Of a DNA stretch of 32,515 nucleotides, positions 1-8,297 are shown piece after piece. The stretch lies in contig NZ_NADJ01000009.1 of the NCBI RefSeq assembly GCF_002196705.1, positions 1-32,515 of the forward strand, in the 5' to 3' direction. Every line of letters starts with the position of its first letter. Position 1 is the first letter of the stretch. The position numbers and the translations under genes were made by a program. The notes beneath the pieces are model-generated. The model was not told the DNA's origin and searched no databases. It saw only the letters and a program-made list of their open reading frames with translations. This stretch comes from Desulfosporosinus sp. FKB (lineage in GTDB: Bacteria > Bacillota > Desulfitobacteriia > Desulfitobacteriales > Desulfitobacteriaceae).

Positions 1-227
1 CACCTGGATGACCTCCGTTATTTTTGATTGGATTCTGTTGGCCAACAGTCCGTCCTTTCAAAGATTAACGTGAGGTCGTCTTTTTTTCAAAGGTCATTTT
101 TTGTTACTTACAGGAATGCTCCTCTTATGTCTAAATAGTGTCCAGAAACTCCAGGTCTTCCTCAAAAGGGAGTGTTTGCAGCGCACCAGTTTTCATTCTT
201 TGATGGTATCATTAGATGCAAAGGAAT
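1..227. other. No supported gene
   Basis: This stretch lies downstream of cbiQ, where cbiO, the ATPase gene of a cobalt ECF transporter, would often follow. I see no Walker A motif and no convincing start with a ribosome binding site in either strand. Short open frames exist but none resembles a family I know. Sequence to the left of the window could still hold cbiO. Confidence 0.5.
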
Positions 228-1055
228 CTATTTGGTAAATCCCCAGATCAGAAACAAAATAACGATAAACATTGCTGCCGATATTAAATGGATCATCTTA
301 ATCTTTTTGTCTTCCTCCAAAAATATCATTTCACCATCATAACATCTAGCTTCCATCGCATCATAATATACATTTGCCTTTTTCATAGAAATAACAAGCA
401 TATTGCTGGCAATCCATCCGAAGGTATGCAAGGATGTCTTGAAATCGCAAAACCCCTGTCGTGAGTTTGCAGAATTCTTCATTTTGGAGTGAACATCTAA
501 AATAATAAAAATATAACGATAAATCATGTTCATCAGTTCAATTATAAGTTTCGGAATATGTGCTTTCCTCATAACAGAGATAATTTCTGAAGACGGTGTT
601 GATAATGTCATCATCTGTAATGCACTAACTGCGGCAAGCACTTTTAAGATCATAAAAATTGTCTCTTTGAGCTTCTCCAAGGAAGTAAAACCATAGAAAA
701 AGCCAAGATGTAAATTATATTGTCCAATTGGCTTCCAGGCAAAATCAACGGCAATTGTTATAGTCGCTAAGAGAATAAAAGAAATTGGAATCGCCAATAC
801 CGAAAGATATTCGTGTAATGAAAGACCTCCCTTCATCACGATCAAATATGCCATTCCAATGATAACTGCACCAGATACATAGGGATTATTCAGTCCAATG
901 CACAGACTCATCAATAATACTGCAAACGAAACCTTGAACGCGGCATTCCATCCTCTGATTTTCGAAGCATAGGAATAAAAATCAATTTCGAGTTTTTCCC
1001 CATGTTTCAGAAAAACCCCCCCTAACCCAATTTTTTGCCTGTTTCCTTTTCCCAT
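228..1055 (-). CDS. cbiQ: Cobalt ECF transporter transmembrane protein CbiQ
   Basis: This is the membrane T component of an energy-coupling factor cobalt importer; it links the substrate-capture unit CbiMN to an ATPase. The 275-residue protein is hydrophobic, with about five or six membrane segments. It carries the cytoplasmic-loop signatures of the CbiQ/EcfT family around residues 160-200 (PKLIIELMNMIYRYIFI, then NSANSRQG). Its length is normal for CbiQ. The start at 1055 overlaps the end of cbiN by 34 bases, which suggests translational coupling. Order and overlap with cbiN and cbiM make the assignment secure. The odd point is that no cbiO follows within the window, so the ATPase is either just outside it or supplied from elsewhere. 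Confidence 0.93.
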   Translation of the reverse strand: MGKGNRQKIGLGGVFLKHGEKLEIDFYSYASKIRGWNAAFKVSFAVLLMSLCIGLNNPYVSGAVIIGMAYLIVMKGGLSLHEYLSVLAIPISFILLATITIAVDFAWKPIGQYNLHLGFFYGFTSLEKLKETIFMILKVLAAVSALQMMTLSTPSSEIISVMRKAHIPKLIIELMNMIYRYIFIILDVHSKMKNSANSRQGFCDFKTSLHTFGWIASNMLVISMKKANVYYDAMEARCYDGEMIFLEEDKKIKMIHLISAAMFIVILFLIWGFTK

Positions 1056-1348
1056 TTACTTCTTTCAACAAATCTGCCGAGGAAGAAGAACACAACTCCC
1101 ACGCCGATACCGGTCTGTACACAGAATAATAGACTTTCTACTTCGCCCGGTAATTCTCCGCCAATTAATCGATTCATAACTGGTTCAACCCACGGCTTGT
1201 AGTCGGTTCCCGTAATTTCTGCAACTACTTTGCTTCCTGCGTCATCAGAACCGCCAAACTCTGCTCCTTTTAACATAAACAGCGGAACAACTGCGATTAA
1301 TAGTGCAATCAATGATAAAATGATAACTGTTCTTTTCGATTTCGACAT
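1022..1348 (-). CDS. cbiN: Cobalt ECF transporter accessory protein CbiN
   Basis: CbiN is the small two-helix membrane partner of CbiM and is needed for cobalt loading in CbiMNQO transporters. The 108-residue protein has an N-terminal membrane helix (about residues 8-26), an extracytoplasmic loop with the sequence GTDYKPWVEP, and a second helix (about 72-92), which is the usual CbiN layout. Its ATG overlaps the cbiM stop codon (TAATG), so the two are translationally coupled. It also overlaps cbiQ. Expression should follow the cobalamin riboswitch upstream of cbiM. Confidence 0.92.
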   Translation of the reverse strand: MSKSKRTVIILSLIALLIAVVPLFMLKGAEFGGSDDAGSKVVAEITGTDYKPWVEPVMNRLIGGELPGEVESLLFCVQTGIGVGVVFFFLGRFVERSKWEKETGKKLG

Positions 1349-2100
1349 TATTTAACGCCTCCATCCATATATCCGATACCTATCAATTCTGATTTTGCAT
1401 ACGTCTCAAGACCAATCACAATAATAACTGTCAAAATACCCTCAATAATTGCCAACGGTACCTGGGTCGGTGCAAATACTCCGAGGAACTTAAGCGCAGA
1501 GGCAGCAACACCACCGTTCGATGACGGATATGCAAGTGCTAGCTCAAAACTGGTAATACAATACGTAAATAAATCTCCAATTGAAGCTGCCAGAAAAATC
1601 CCAGCATTATTATTGACCTTTAGTTTTTTACAAAACATATAAATAACATAGGATAAAATTGGACCAGCAATTGCCATGGAGAAAGTGTTTGCTCCCAGCG
1701 TGGTAAGTCCACCATGCGCCAGTAGAATTGCTTGAAAAATAAGTACGATAATACCCAAAATGCTTACTGCAAATGGTCCAAATAGAATTGCAGCAAGTCC
1801 TGTACCTGTCATATGTGAACAGCTTCCTGTAACTGATGGAATCTTTAAAGAAGATAAGACGAAGACGAAGGCACCAGCCATTGCAAGCAGGGTCATGGAT
1901 TTGCGATTCTGTGCAGCTTGTTTCTTGATGGCAAAATAACCTGCTGCCAGAAATGGCAGACAGATGACTCCCCACGCGATACAGTATTTAGGTGGAAGGT
2001 ATCCTTCCATAATATGCATTGCATAAGCTGCCGGAGTTATTCCGAATAACCCTGCAAAGACCGCAAATAGGCTAACTATTTTCTTTTCCCTTAAATTCAT
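1348..2100 (-). CDS. cbiM: Cobalt ECF transporter substrate-capture protein CbiM
   Basis: CbiM is the metal-binding S component that brings Co2+ across the membrane for B12 synthesis. The 250-residue protein starts with a signal-like hydrophobic segment, followed by the family hallmark MHIMEGYLPP, whose first residues, including the His, form the cobalt site at the processed N-terminus. Later motifs SCSHMTGTGLAAILFGP and AHGGLTTLGANTFSMAIAGP are also diagnostic. About seven membrane helices are predicted by eye. The start has a strong site, AGAGGAGG, about eight bases upstream. It is the first gene of cbiMNQ and lies directly behind the riboswitch terminator. Confidence 0.96.
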   Translation of the reverse strand: MNLREKKIVSLFAVFAGLFGITPAAYAMHIMEGYLPPKYCIAWGVICLPFLAAGYFAIKKQAAQNRKSMTLLAMAGAFVFVLSSLKIPSVTGSCSHMTGTGLAAILFGPFAVSILGIIVLIFQAILLAHGGLTTLGANTFSMAIAGPILSYVIYMFCKKLKVNNNAGIFLAASIGDLFTYCITSFELALAYPSSNGGVAASALKFLGVFAPTQVPLAIIEGILTVIIVIGLETYAKSELIGIGYMDGGVK

Positions 2101-2181
2101 AATTAAATCCTCCTCTAACTCTTAAAAGACCTCTTCCTTATTCTTAATAGACTCCTGCTTGTTCGAATTACCCTTCCAAAT

Positions 2182-2213
2182 AAAAAAAACCCTTCTACCA
2201 ACAGAAGGGTTTT
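2182..2213 (-). terminator. Intrinsic terminator of the cobalamin riboswitch
   Basis: Read on the minus strand, AAAACCCTTCT pairs with AGAAGGGTTTT across a short loop and ends in a run of eight T. It lies between the cobalamin aptamer and cbiM, so it is the likely expression platform: B12 bound means termination and no cobalt uptake. Confidence 0.85.
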
Positions 2214-2283
2214 AGCTCAACCGGTATCAGGTAAACTTACCAAAAACACAGGTATACACCTCCCTAACATCCCGTAGGTAGTT

Positions 2284-2462
2284 CCAACTTCGGAATAAGC
2301 AGGTCTCCTGGCTTAAGATCATCATCAACTCACGTCTTCCCGGATCGCTATCCAGTGACATTTGTGAATTGGCTCCCTTTTACAGTGGCGGGCACCGCGT
2401 CAGCTTAAACTGACTTCCCTTTTCAATTCCTTCCCCTCGGGAAGGAATCACTCATCCCAATA
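2284..2462 (-). promoter_or_regulatory. Cobalamin (B12) riboswitch aptamer
   Basis: On the minus strand the conserved blocks appear in canonical order: GGTGCCCGCCACTGT with GGGAG, then CACTG, CGGGAAG, and AAGCCAGGAGACCTGCT. These are the family consensus elements, including the region that forms the kissing-loop core. It precedes cbiM by about 180 bases with a terminator in between, matching transcriptional off-control of cobalt transport by adenosyl- or other cobalamins. Boundaries are approximate. Confidence 0.95.
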
Positions 2463-2475
2463 TTTAACTATAGTC

Positions 2476-2504
2476 ATTATAACAAGAACAAGAGAATTTG
2501 TATA
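2476..2504 (-). promoter_or_regulatory. Likely sigma-A promoter of riboswitch-cbiMNQ
   Basis: On the minus strand a perfect TATAAT (2476-2481) is preceded by a 17-base spacer and TATACA (2499-2504), a 4 of 6 match to TTGACA. It lies just upstream of the aptamer. Confidence 0.6.
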
Positions 2505-2538
2505 GGGTTTCTTTCTATGGGTGACCGAACTAATTTGC

Positions 2539-3333
2539 CTACCTTAGCGGTCTACCTGCCTCACGTTGAACATCTCTGCGTGTCACCGATAAATAACCGA
2601 CGAATATGACTATGAGTATCGTTAACACCGCCACGACAATCCCATCACCATATCCCAGACCCGTAATGCCCTTTGGTTTTCCAAACCAGTCTGCAAAGGA
2701 AGCACCAAGGGGACGGGTCATAATATAGGCAAACCAGAAAGCAAATATTTCGTTCAGACCAAACAAAAAACAACCCACTGCCGGAAGCACGAACAATACT
2801 ATGAATAGGATTCCTGAAGCTAAGTAGCCTAGGTTTAAGGTCATTGCGGTCATATCCCCCGTGGCCGTTCCCATGGCAAACGTAGCAAGTACTGCTGCCC
2901 AATAAAACACCTCACGTCGACGTGTATAAATGCTGTGGATAGATAACGTCTTTTCCACCTTGTACCAAGTCGTAAATACCACGGTCAAGATAAGGGCAAA
3001 GGCAATGGTGGACGCATAATATGGAACACCTAAAACGATATGTATGACATCGGCAACCATTGTTCCAAAGATAGCCACCATGACCACGAGAAGCCAATAT
3101 ATCCACGCCACATATTTGCGAACTGAAAATTGTAAGTTTAGCGCGATAACGAATCCTACTGCCCCCAAGATTACAGCCAAATATGGATTGATATTATTGA
3201 CCAGATAATCAGATGTCGATTCGCCCATGGCGGTAGTCAGCAGTTTGACGATCCAAAAGTATATCGTGATTTCCGGAACCTTTATTAAGAGCTTTTCCTC
3301 TCTATTTCTGGTAACGGATAAAGATTGATTCAT
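2539..3333 (-). CDS. COG4705-type multi-pass membrane protein of unknown function
   Basis: The protein (264 residues from the preferred ATG) has about eight membrane helices. It has internal repeat symmetry: FWIVKLLTTAMGESTSDYLV near the N-terminus is echoed by FYWAAVLATFAMGTATGDMT in the second half, and each half contains an acidic residue after a Gly-x-(Ser/Thr) patch. Another polar patch, YIMTRPLGASFADW, follows. This matches my memory of the COG4705 family of uncharacterised membrane-anchored proteins; its substrate is not known to me. A GTG start 12 codons upstream (3369) is also open but has no well-spaced ribosome binding site. It runs in the same direction as the cobalt operon but has its own spacing, so I do not infer a role in cobalt. 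Confidence 0.8.
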   Translation of the reverse strand: MNQSLSVTRNREEKLLIKVPEITIYFWIVKLLTTAMGESTSDYLVNNINPYLAVILGAVGFVIALNLQFSVRKYVAWIYWLLVVMVAIFGTMVADVIHIVLGVPYYASTIAFALILTVVFTTWYKVEKTLSIHSIYTRRREVFYWAAVLATFAMGTATGDMTAMTLNLGYLASGILFIVLFVLPAVGCFLFGLNEIFAFWFAYIMTRPLGASFADWFGKPKGITGLGYGDGIVVAVLTILIVIFVGYLSVTRRDVQREAGRPLR

Positions 3334-3440
3334 TGAGTATACTCGTTCCCTTCGTATAAATTCTGTCACCCTGAAATTTCTTTCTGTAAGAATTGACTAT
3401 GATTTTTAAAGCCAGACCTTAGAGTGTTAACCTCCATACA

Positions 3441-4127
3441 TTAATCCAGGTTTACAAAAGATAGCTTTTTTTCAATTACAACCTTTTGGCAGATTTTTTC
3501 CAGGGCACATATAGTATTTTCTGGAGCCCTAGGTTGCCCTCCGGCATCGTGTAACAATACTATAGATCCTACAGATGTTTTGTTTAAAATGCGTTGGGCA
3601 ATTTGTTCTGGACTTCGGTGAGCTAGCCAGTCATAACCCATGACATTCCAAAGAGCCACTTTCTTTTTGCGATATTTTAACCATAACCAGAGAGCTAAAT
3701 TAAAGACTCCCCAAGGAGGACGTATCCATTTTACCTTTTGCCCTGTTAATTGTTCCAATGTAGCAACTCCTTCATCCCACTTTTTCCATGTAGTCCATGG
3801 ATTAAGGAACCATGAACAAAGATGTTGCTGACAGTGCATCCCAAGCTGATGTCCATGTTCTTGAATCTCCTTAATTATCTCAGGATAAGCCTGAGCATTC
3901 TCTCCGACAACAAAAAAAGTTGCGGGCACCTTATACCTCTCAAGTATATCTAGAACTTTAGGGGTATATTCCGGGTGAGGACCGTCATCAAACGTTAGGG
4001 CAACACCTAATGCATTTTGCCTTTTCCAACTTCCGATTCCTATACAACGTAATACTATATCAGGTATTATTATATAACCTGCAATAAATAAGAGAAGAAA
4101 CTTCCCAATAAATCTATATAAATCCAT
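3441..4127 (-). CDS. Polysaccharide deacetylase (NodB domain), membrane-anchored
   Basis: This is a carbohydrate esterase family 4 enzyme that probably removes N-acetyl groups from peptidoglycan or a related glycan outside the membrane. The 228-residue protein has one N-terminal membrane segment (about 7-28), then the NodB motifs: TFDDGP at 45-50 (catalytic base and metal Asp), H98-x3-H102 as metal ligands, RPPWG at 136-140, and LLHD at 191-194 with the catalytic His. The metal motif reads HCQQH where HS/TxxH is usual, a mild departure that keeps both His. Length is normal. The neighbours are a COG4705 protein and a methyltransferase, with no clear operon partner. Confidence 0.92.
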   Translation of the reverse strand: MDLYRFIGKFLLLFIAGYIIIPDIVLRCIGIGSWKRQNALGVALTFDDGPHPEYTPKVLDILERYKVPATFFVVGENAQAYPEIIKEIQEHGHQLGMHCQQHLCSWFLNPWTTWKKWDEGVATLEQLTGQKVKWIRPPWGVFNLALWLWLKYRKKKVALWNVMGYDWLAHRSPEQIAQRILNKTSVGSIVLLHDAGGQPRAPENTICALEKICQKVVIEKKLSFVNLD

Positions 4128-4407
4128 CTTAATGCTATTTCTCCTCGAGCAGACATTATTGATATACTAGTGCTCATTTTTAATACTGACCCTATTAGAC
4201 TGGACCCCGCAGAACCAAGTACAATACCGATCTCCCTGTTTATTGGTAGCCGAAACAAGCATTATAGTCATGATTCCGATTCTACCACCCAATAGTGAAA
4301 AAAACCATAATTACACATAGAAGCATCATGAGGGAAGTAGTCCAAATTCTTGCCTGTTCAGTGCCGTTGATGTCAGGAAAGGGGGGCGTAATATCAGAAA
4401 AAAACTA
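4128..4407 (-). other. Gap with possible decayed membrane-protein coding sequence
   Basis: No intact gene. On the minus strand, about 4396-4275 reads as 40 open codons including TPPFPDINGTEQARIW and a hydrophobic stretch, then hits a stop. A neighbouring frame continues with GGRIGIMTIMLVSA, which loosely recalls the C-terminal part of TrkH/KtrB potassium transporters. The match is weak and could be chance. Confidence 0.25.
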
Positions 4408-5301
4408 CTATTTTTTCGCAACAATGATATTTACTTCTGTTTCGATACTGTCCCATACTTTTTTATTGTTTTCATACATTTCAATGCGTTTTGCTTTCCG
4501 CTCGTTTACTAAATCAATATATCGATTCGCTAGTTGCTTTATAGTTTCACTGTTATCATTATTCAGTACCGAAATTGCTAAATCAATATAACTACAATAA
4601 AAGTTGTCAATAATTAGTCTCGAAAAATCATCGGATTGTGGATTATCCGGACTACCACTTATTTTAATCTTTTTATGTTGAATGTCAGTAAAACCAATAT
4701 CTTTCAAGAGTTCCTTCGTCTCATCATCAGAATGTTTATGTTTGTTAAATCGTTCGGCCTTTATACTATTATTCTCGTCAATAATTTGAAGTGCCAGCTG
4801 AATGTAAAGTTCCTCCTGAGTCATTGGAATCACTTCTAATTGACTCTCAATATTTTCTATATATTCTCCAACATCCATAACGATAATATATCCGTCATTT
4901 TTCAAGGTTCTATATTGTTCATGAAAGAAAGATGTATTTTCTACATGTTGTGCCACTGTGTACGAAGTTGTAATATCAAAACTCTCGTTAGGAAATGGCG
5001 TATTACAAGCATCACATACATTGTAAGCGATATTGTAATGATTCTTGGCGGCTGTTTCAATGCAAAAATCAATATAGCCACTGTCTGAATCAATTCCTTC
5101 AACCTGTAAATCCCCGCCAAACCAGTCGCAGACACATCTTGTAAATGAACCTGGACCGCATCCCAAGTCAAGTAACTTCATGCCACATCGTATAGGCAAG
5201 GCTTGTAAATATAATTTTGAAAATCTGACGTTAAAGCGAAAATCGCGAATTTTTGTTAATGTTTCAATTCCAAAAATATTTTTGGACCAAACTTTATTCA
5301 T
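4408..5301 (-). CDS. Class I SAM-dependent methyltransferase
   Basis: The 297-residue protein has motif I LLDLGCGPG at 43-51, which binds the SAM amino acid and ribose end, an acidic post-I turn GIDSD near 69-73, and a later FDITTSYTVAQHVEN segment typical of methyltransferase motif IV/V regions. The C-terminal half (after about residue 165) is rich in charged residues and probably determines the acceptor, which I cannot name. The ATG has GGAG seven bases upstream. It stands between a deacetylase and a secreted NlpC-like protein; intergenic gaps of over 100 bases suggest separate transcription. Confidence 0.88.
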   Translation of the reverse strand: MNKVWSKNIFGIETLTKIRDFRFNVRFSKLYLQALPIRCGMKLLDLGCGPGSFTRCVCDWFGGDLQVEGIDSDSGYIDFCIETAAKNHYNIAYNVCDACNTPFPNESFDITTSYTVAQHVENTSFFHEQYRTLKNDGYIIVMDVGEYIENIESQLEVIPMTQEELYIQLALQIIDENNSIKAERFNKHKHSDDETKELLKDIGFTDIQHKKIKISGSPDNPQSDDFSRLIIDNFYCSYIDLAISVLNNDNSETIKQLANRYIDLVNERKAKRIEMYENNKKVWDSIETEVNIIVAKK

Positions 5302-5414
5302 GATAATACTCCAATATTAATGATTTCAGGGATTATTCTTTTCGTAGAGAATCTTCTCATCCTCAAGATTACCATATGTTTATTAAAAGAAGCTTAAAAA
5401 ATGGTTATCATTAC

Positions 5415-6068
5415 TCAAATGCCCTTCTTTCTCATAAAGAAGCGAAAGGGTTCCTTTTCCTCACCGTTATAGATGTCTAGTTTAGCTACATTTCTTTCGT
5501 GATATATTTTTCCATATCTATCCGCCTGATTGTCACAAACATAAGCATAATCATAATTGTTCGGCAAAACCCAGCCCATAAAGATGTAAGAATGAGCAGG
5601 GTCACCCAGGCTGCGATTGTTCTGATCCATCGTAAAACAGATGTCGCCTGGCTGCAGATTTTTGTAATTGGAGCTGCGTGTCCAACCTCTATGCTCCAGT
5701 TGATTTATGAGTCCTCTGGTATTACATGTAGTAGCGGGTAATTTAACTCCGTTTTGCCTCAGCGCTTCGGCAACAAAGTAAACGCATGCATTCCTATATT
5801 GTCCATTGTTCAGCTGCAATGCCCTTTGCATTACTTTCTGCCGATTGGTTGCTTTAGAAAGATAGTCATACAGTTGTATATTTAAATAGTCTTCAGCGGC
5901 GTTTATTTTTAGTGATTTGTTAACCTGAATCTTGTTTATTACTTTCGGAGCTTGAGTATTACCTGGAGTCGATACGGGTATAACGCTGTGATTCTCTTTA
6001 GGTGGTAAAAGCAGAATTATAGCAATAATCATACTTCCCCCAATGAGGATCAAATATTGCTTCTTCAT
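5415..6068 (-). CDS. Secreted or anchored NlpC/P60 or CHAP-like peptidase
   Basis: The likely role is hydrolysis of peptide or amide bonds in the cell wall. From the ATG at 6068, which is preceded by GGAGGAGG at good spacing (the upstream ATG at 6086 lacks one), the protein has 217 residues. A signal or anchor helix spans about 4-21, then a Pro/Thr/Gln-rich linker. A papain-like domain follows: Cys95 in RNACVYFVAEALR, LQPGDICF at 138-145 (a usual NlpC/CHAP strand motif), His159 in DPAHSYIFMGW, and a polar third residue near 179-180. Spacing of Cys, GD and His fits the NlpC/P60-CHAP clan. Substrate unknown. Confidence 0.75.
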   Translation of the reverse strand: MKKQYLILIGGSMIIAIILLLPPKENHSVIPVSTPGNTQAPKVINKIQVNKSLKINAAEDYLNIQLYDYLSKATNRQKVMQRALQLNNGQYRNACVYFVAEALRQNGVKLPATTCNTRGLINQLEHRGWTRSSNYKNLQPGDICFTMDQNNRSLGDPAHSYIFMGWVLPNNYDYAYVCDNQADRYGKIYHERNVAKLDIYNGEEKEPFRFFMRKKGI

Positions 6069-6117
6069 AGGAAATACCTCCTCCATCGAATCTCTTCAGT
6101 AAAAAAGAAGATTCAAT

Positions 6118-7416
6118 TTAATTTTCTGTGTTTTTATTGCCCGGCATATTCCTATATAGCAGGAACTCATAAAGGAAGACACAAATATACGTCCACAAGC
6201 CGCTGACTGTTAAAGCTGTGACCATGGCGCTTGGTGTATGAATCCGCAGATAAACAGGGCTCAGTCCTAAGAAAAATAATAGCAGAAACCCTGCGGTCAG
6301 AATCCAAAGCCGATAGGACCAGGATTTTTCTCGTGCTAAAATATAACAAAGAACTGCATAAAATGATAAGCCGCCCAGTAAAAAACCAGTGTTTGGGGCT
6401 TGAAAGGGTATGATGTTTTCAAAGATGCTCACATTCTCACCCCGGAAAATGAATCGAAATAAATAATCAACCAAAGTTCCTCCGCCCCAGGCAAGACTAA
6501 GCGGAAGAACATGAATCCATTGCTTAGTTTTATGCCAAAAACCAAATAACACAACCAAAAAGACAATTAATATCACAATATGAGTACTCAAGGCATTAAT
6601 TTGCTGCATTAAGTGGATCATCCAGCGGGGAGAAGCTAGTTCCAGGCCGGAAGCGACCATTTCATCAAATTCAGCGACATCGTTCGTCACAAAATCTTGA
6701 ATTAGACTCATTAAAAAAACAAAAAGTCCCAGAAACGTTACAAAACCTATTATAGTTAATAATCGCAGCTTGCCTAACGAACGATAATGACTGGTTAGAC
6801 GCAAAAACTCCCCTGACAGCCAAGCTCCCCATCGTTCATGATTCTTATACAACAGATAAAAGATTATAAAGAGAACAGCTGCAATTACTCCAAGTAGGAT
6901 TGAATAGCGATGGATAATCGGAAGAATAGTATTCCATTGACTGCCCAGAGTCCTGCCTAGAAGGATAAATACGCTTGTCCAGGCAAAGGCCCCAAGATAG
7001 GAATATAGAGCAAAATCCCGATAACTTAAGCGGCTTAAACCGGCAATATAGCCAGACAGATGACGTACTCCCGGAATAAAATATCCTGCCGTCAGAAGTT
7101 TACCACCATGTTGATGGTACCAATTGAGCACCTTTTCCAGGCGCTGACTTCCCGCATGTTTTCTTAGATATGCCAATACTTTTGCTTCGAAAAATCGTCC
7201 CAGAAAATAAGCAATAGTAATCCCTGTTATACTTCCGATAGCTGATGAAATAATTGCTAATATTGGATTGAGCTGACCTGAAAAACTCATAAAACCAATA
7301 AATGTCAGAAGGAATTCGTCTGGAAGCGGCAGGCCTAAGATTGATACCAGCAGAATTATAAACAATCCTAAATAACCATATTGCGTAACGATATGAATTA
7401 ACAATGCCGAAGACAT
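6118..7416 (-). CDS. DedA/VTT-family membrane protein fused to a degenerate PAP2 domain
   Basis: The 432-residue protein joins two membrane modules. Residues 1 to about 190 are DedA (VTT) with acidic PLPDEF at 30-35 and the Arg motif FIPGVRH at 113-119; DedA proteins are linked to undecaprenyl-phosphate and phospholipid translocation. Residues about 215-420 have the layout of a PAP2 phosphatase, but the active site is eroded. PSGH is replaced by PNTG (341-344), the third motif reads SPVYLRIHTPSA (386-397) with Arg to Pro and Asp to Ala, and only its His remains. So the second half is probably not an active phosphatase. The start at 7416 is chosen over 7440 because AAGGAG lies seven bases before it. 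DedA-PAP2 fusions are known; loss of catalytic residues is what I see here. Confidence 0.87.
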   Translation of the reverse strand: MSSALLIHIVTQYGYLGLFIILLVSILGLPLPDEFLLTFIGFMSFSGQLNPILAIISSAIGSITGITIAYFLGRFFEAKVLAYLRKHAGSQRLEKVLNWYHQHGGKLLTAGYFIPGVRHLSGYIAGLSRLSYRDFALYSYLGAFAWTSVFILLGRTLGSQWNTILPIIHRYSILLGVIAAVLFIIFYLLYKNHERWGAWLSGEFLRLTSHYRSLGKLRLLTIIGFVTFLGLFVFLMSLIQDFVTNDVAEFDEMVASGLELASPRWMIHLMQQINALSTHIVILIVFLVVLFGFWHKTKQWIHVLPLSLAWGGGTLVDYLFRFIFRGENVSIFENIIPFQAPNTGFLLGGLSFYAVLCYILAREKSWSYRLWILTAGFLLLFFLGLSPVYLRIHTPSAMVTALTVSGLWTYICVFLYEFLLYRNMPGNKNTEN

Positions 7417-7653
7417 GGGTAACTCCTTTCTTATGCACATTCTCGCCTGATCAAATTACAGATCAGCCACGGTGTCTATTTTAAAAATCTTCTCTGTTAT
7501 TAAGATAGTTTTTCGGACGATAATCACGAACATGAGTAATATGCCGAAAAAGCTTACTAATAAAAAATAGTTTACCTTAGCAAGATTAAAAAACCATGAA
7601 AATATTATTTCCTTATTCGTAACTATTCTGATCCTTATGAAGTCAGAAGGAAA

Positions 7654-7690
7654 AACGAGGCTTCAGCATTTGTGTTGCTTAAGCCTCGTT
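7654..7690 (-). terminator. Terminator-like hairpin
   Basis: AACGAGGCTT at 7654-7663 pairs with AAGCCTCGTT at 7681-7690. On the minus strand the stem is followed by a short T-run (from aaaaa at about 7651-7655). No gene directly upstream on that strand, so its client is unclear. Confidence 0.5.
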
Positions 7691-7882
7691 CTAACAATCA
7701 ACTTTTATATCAGTTATAAAAACAGATGAAAATAAACATCAAATCTATGGCAGTTATTATATGCGTACAAAGGCGCCCGAAAAGTTCTGTAACCTTGAGT
7801 GGACATTTAAAAGTGGACTGTGCGAAACTTGTTGGCTGGCACCCCCATTGCATTCCCGCTTTTGCTTGCCTACTGATTAAAG

Positions 7883-7927
7883 AAAGGGGTTCTCATTTCA
7901 CTGGAATAGTGGAGTGAGAACCCCTTT
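7883..7927. terminator. Perfect 13-bp hairpin, terminator-like
   Basis: AAAGGGGTTCTCA (7883-7895) is perfectly complementary to TGAGAACCCCTTT (7915-7927) around a 19-base loop that itself can extend the pairing (TTTCAC with GTGGAG). A clear T-run is absent, so it may be a terminator remnant or a mobile-element end. Confidence 0.4.
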
Positions 7928-8297
7928 GGCTATTTGTACCCACTTTGGGTTTTAAGCGTCAAGTTTTTACACAGGTCTTTTACTTTGTAATTCAGTTTAT
8001 TGTAAATAATCCACCACCTTCAGTCGAATGTTACTAATTAATCCTCGTGTTCCATATTCACTTAAACCACTAGTACCGATGACAATGAATGTAAAGAGTT
8101 CGACTCAAATAGCTATTTTCATACAATTTTAATCTTTTTTTAAATCCTTTTTCAAATTATAATGCTACAATTTCCTTAATACCAAAATGAAATGTTATCT
8201 GGTTCGAATCGCAATTTCCTGTATTAGTCAATTTTAATAGTAATTCACTAATTAATCCGCCAATAAATGCAGCTTATTAGTAGAAAGGCGTATTCCT

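Larger units (their letters stand above)
7417..8297. other. Long gene-free stretch with two strong hairpins
   Basis: No gene with a credible start and ribosome binding site was found. The region is AT-rich and contains the hairpins at 7654-7690 and 7883-7927. Between them lies a segment with the phrase GTGGACATTTAAAAGTGGAC, which resembles the outer ends of some IS21-type elements, but there is no transposase. The segment nearest 8298 is the leader of the GH18 gene. Confidence 0.5.

Noticed and set aside
4275-4396. Possible TrkH/KtrB remnant (GGRIGIMTIMLV)
   Set aside because: Spacing between the conserved pieces does not fit the family well; only mentioned as a weak possibility.
7780-7830. 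IS21-like end sequence (GTGGACATTTAAAAGTGGAC)
   Set aside because: No matching partner end, target duplication or transposase was found nearby.
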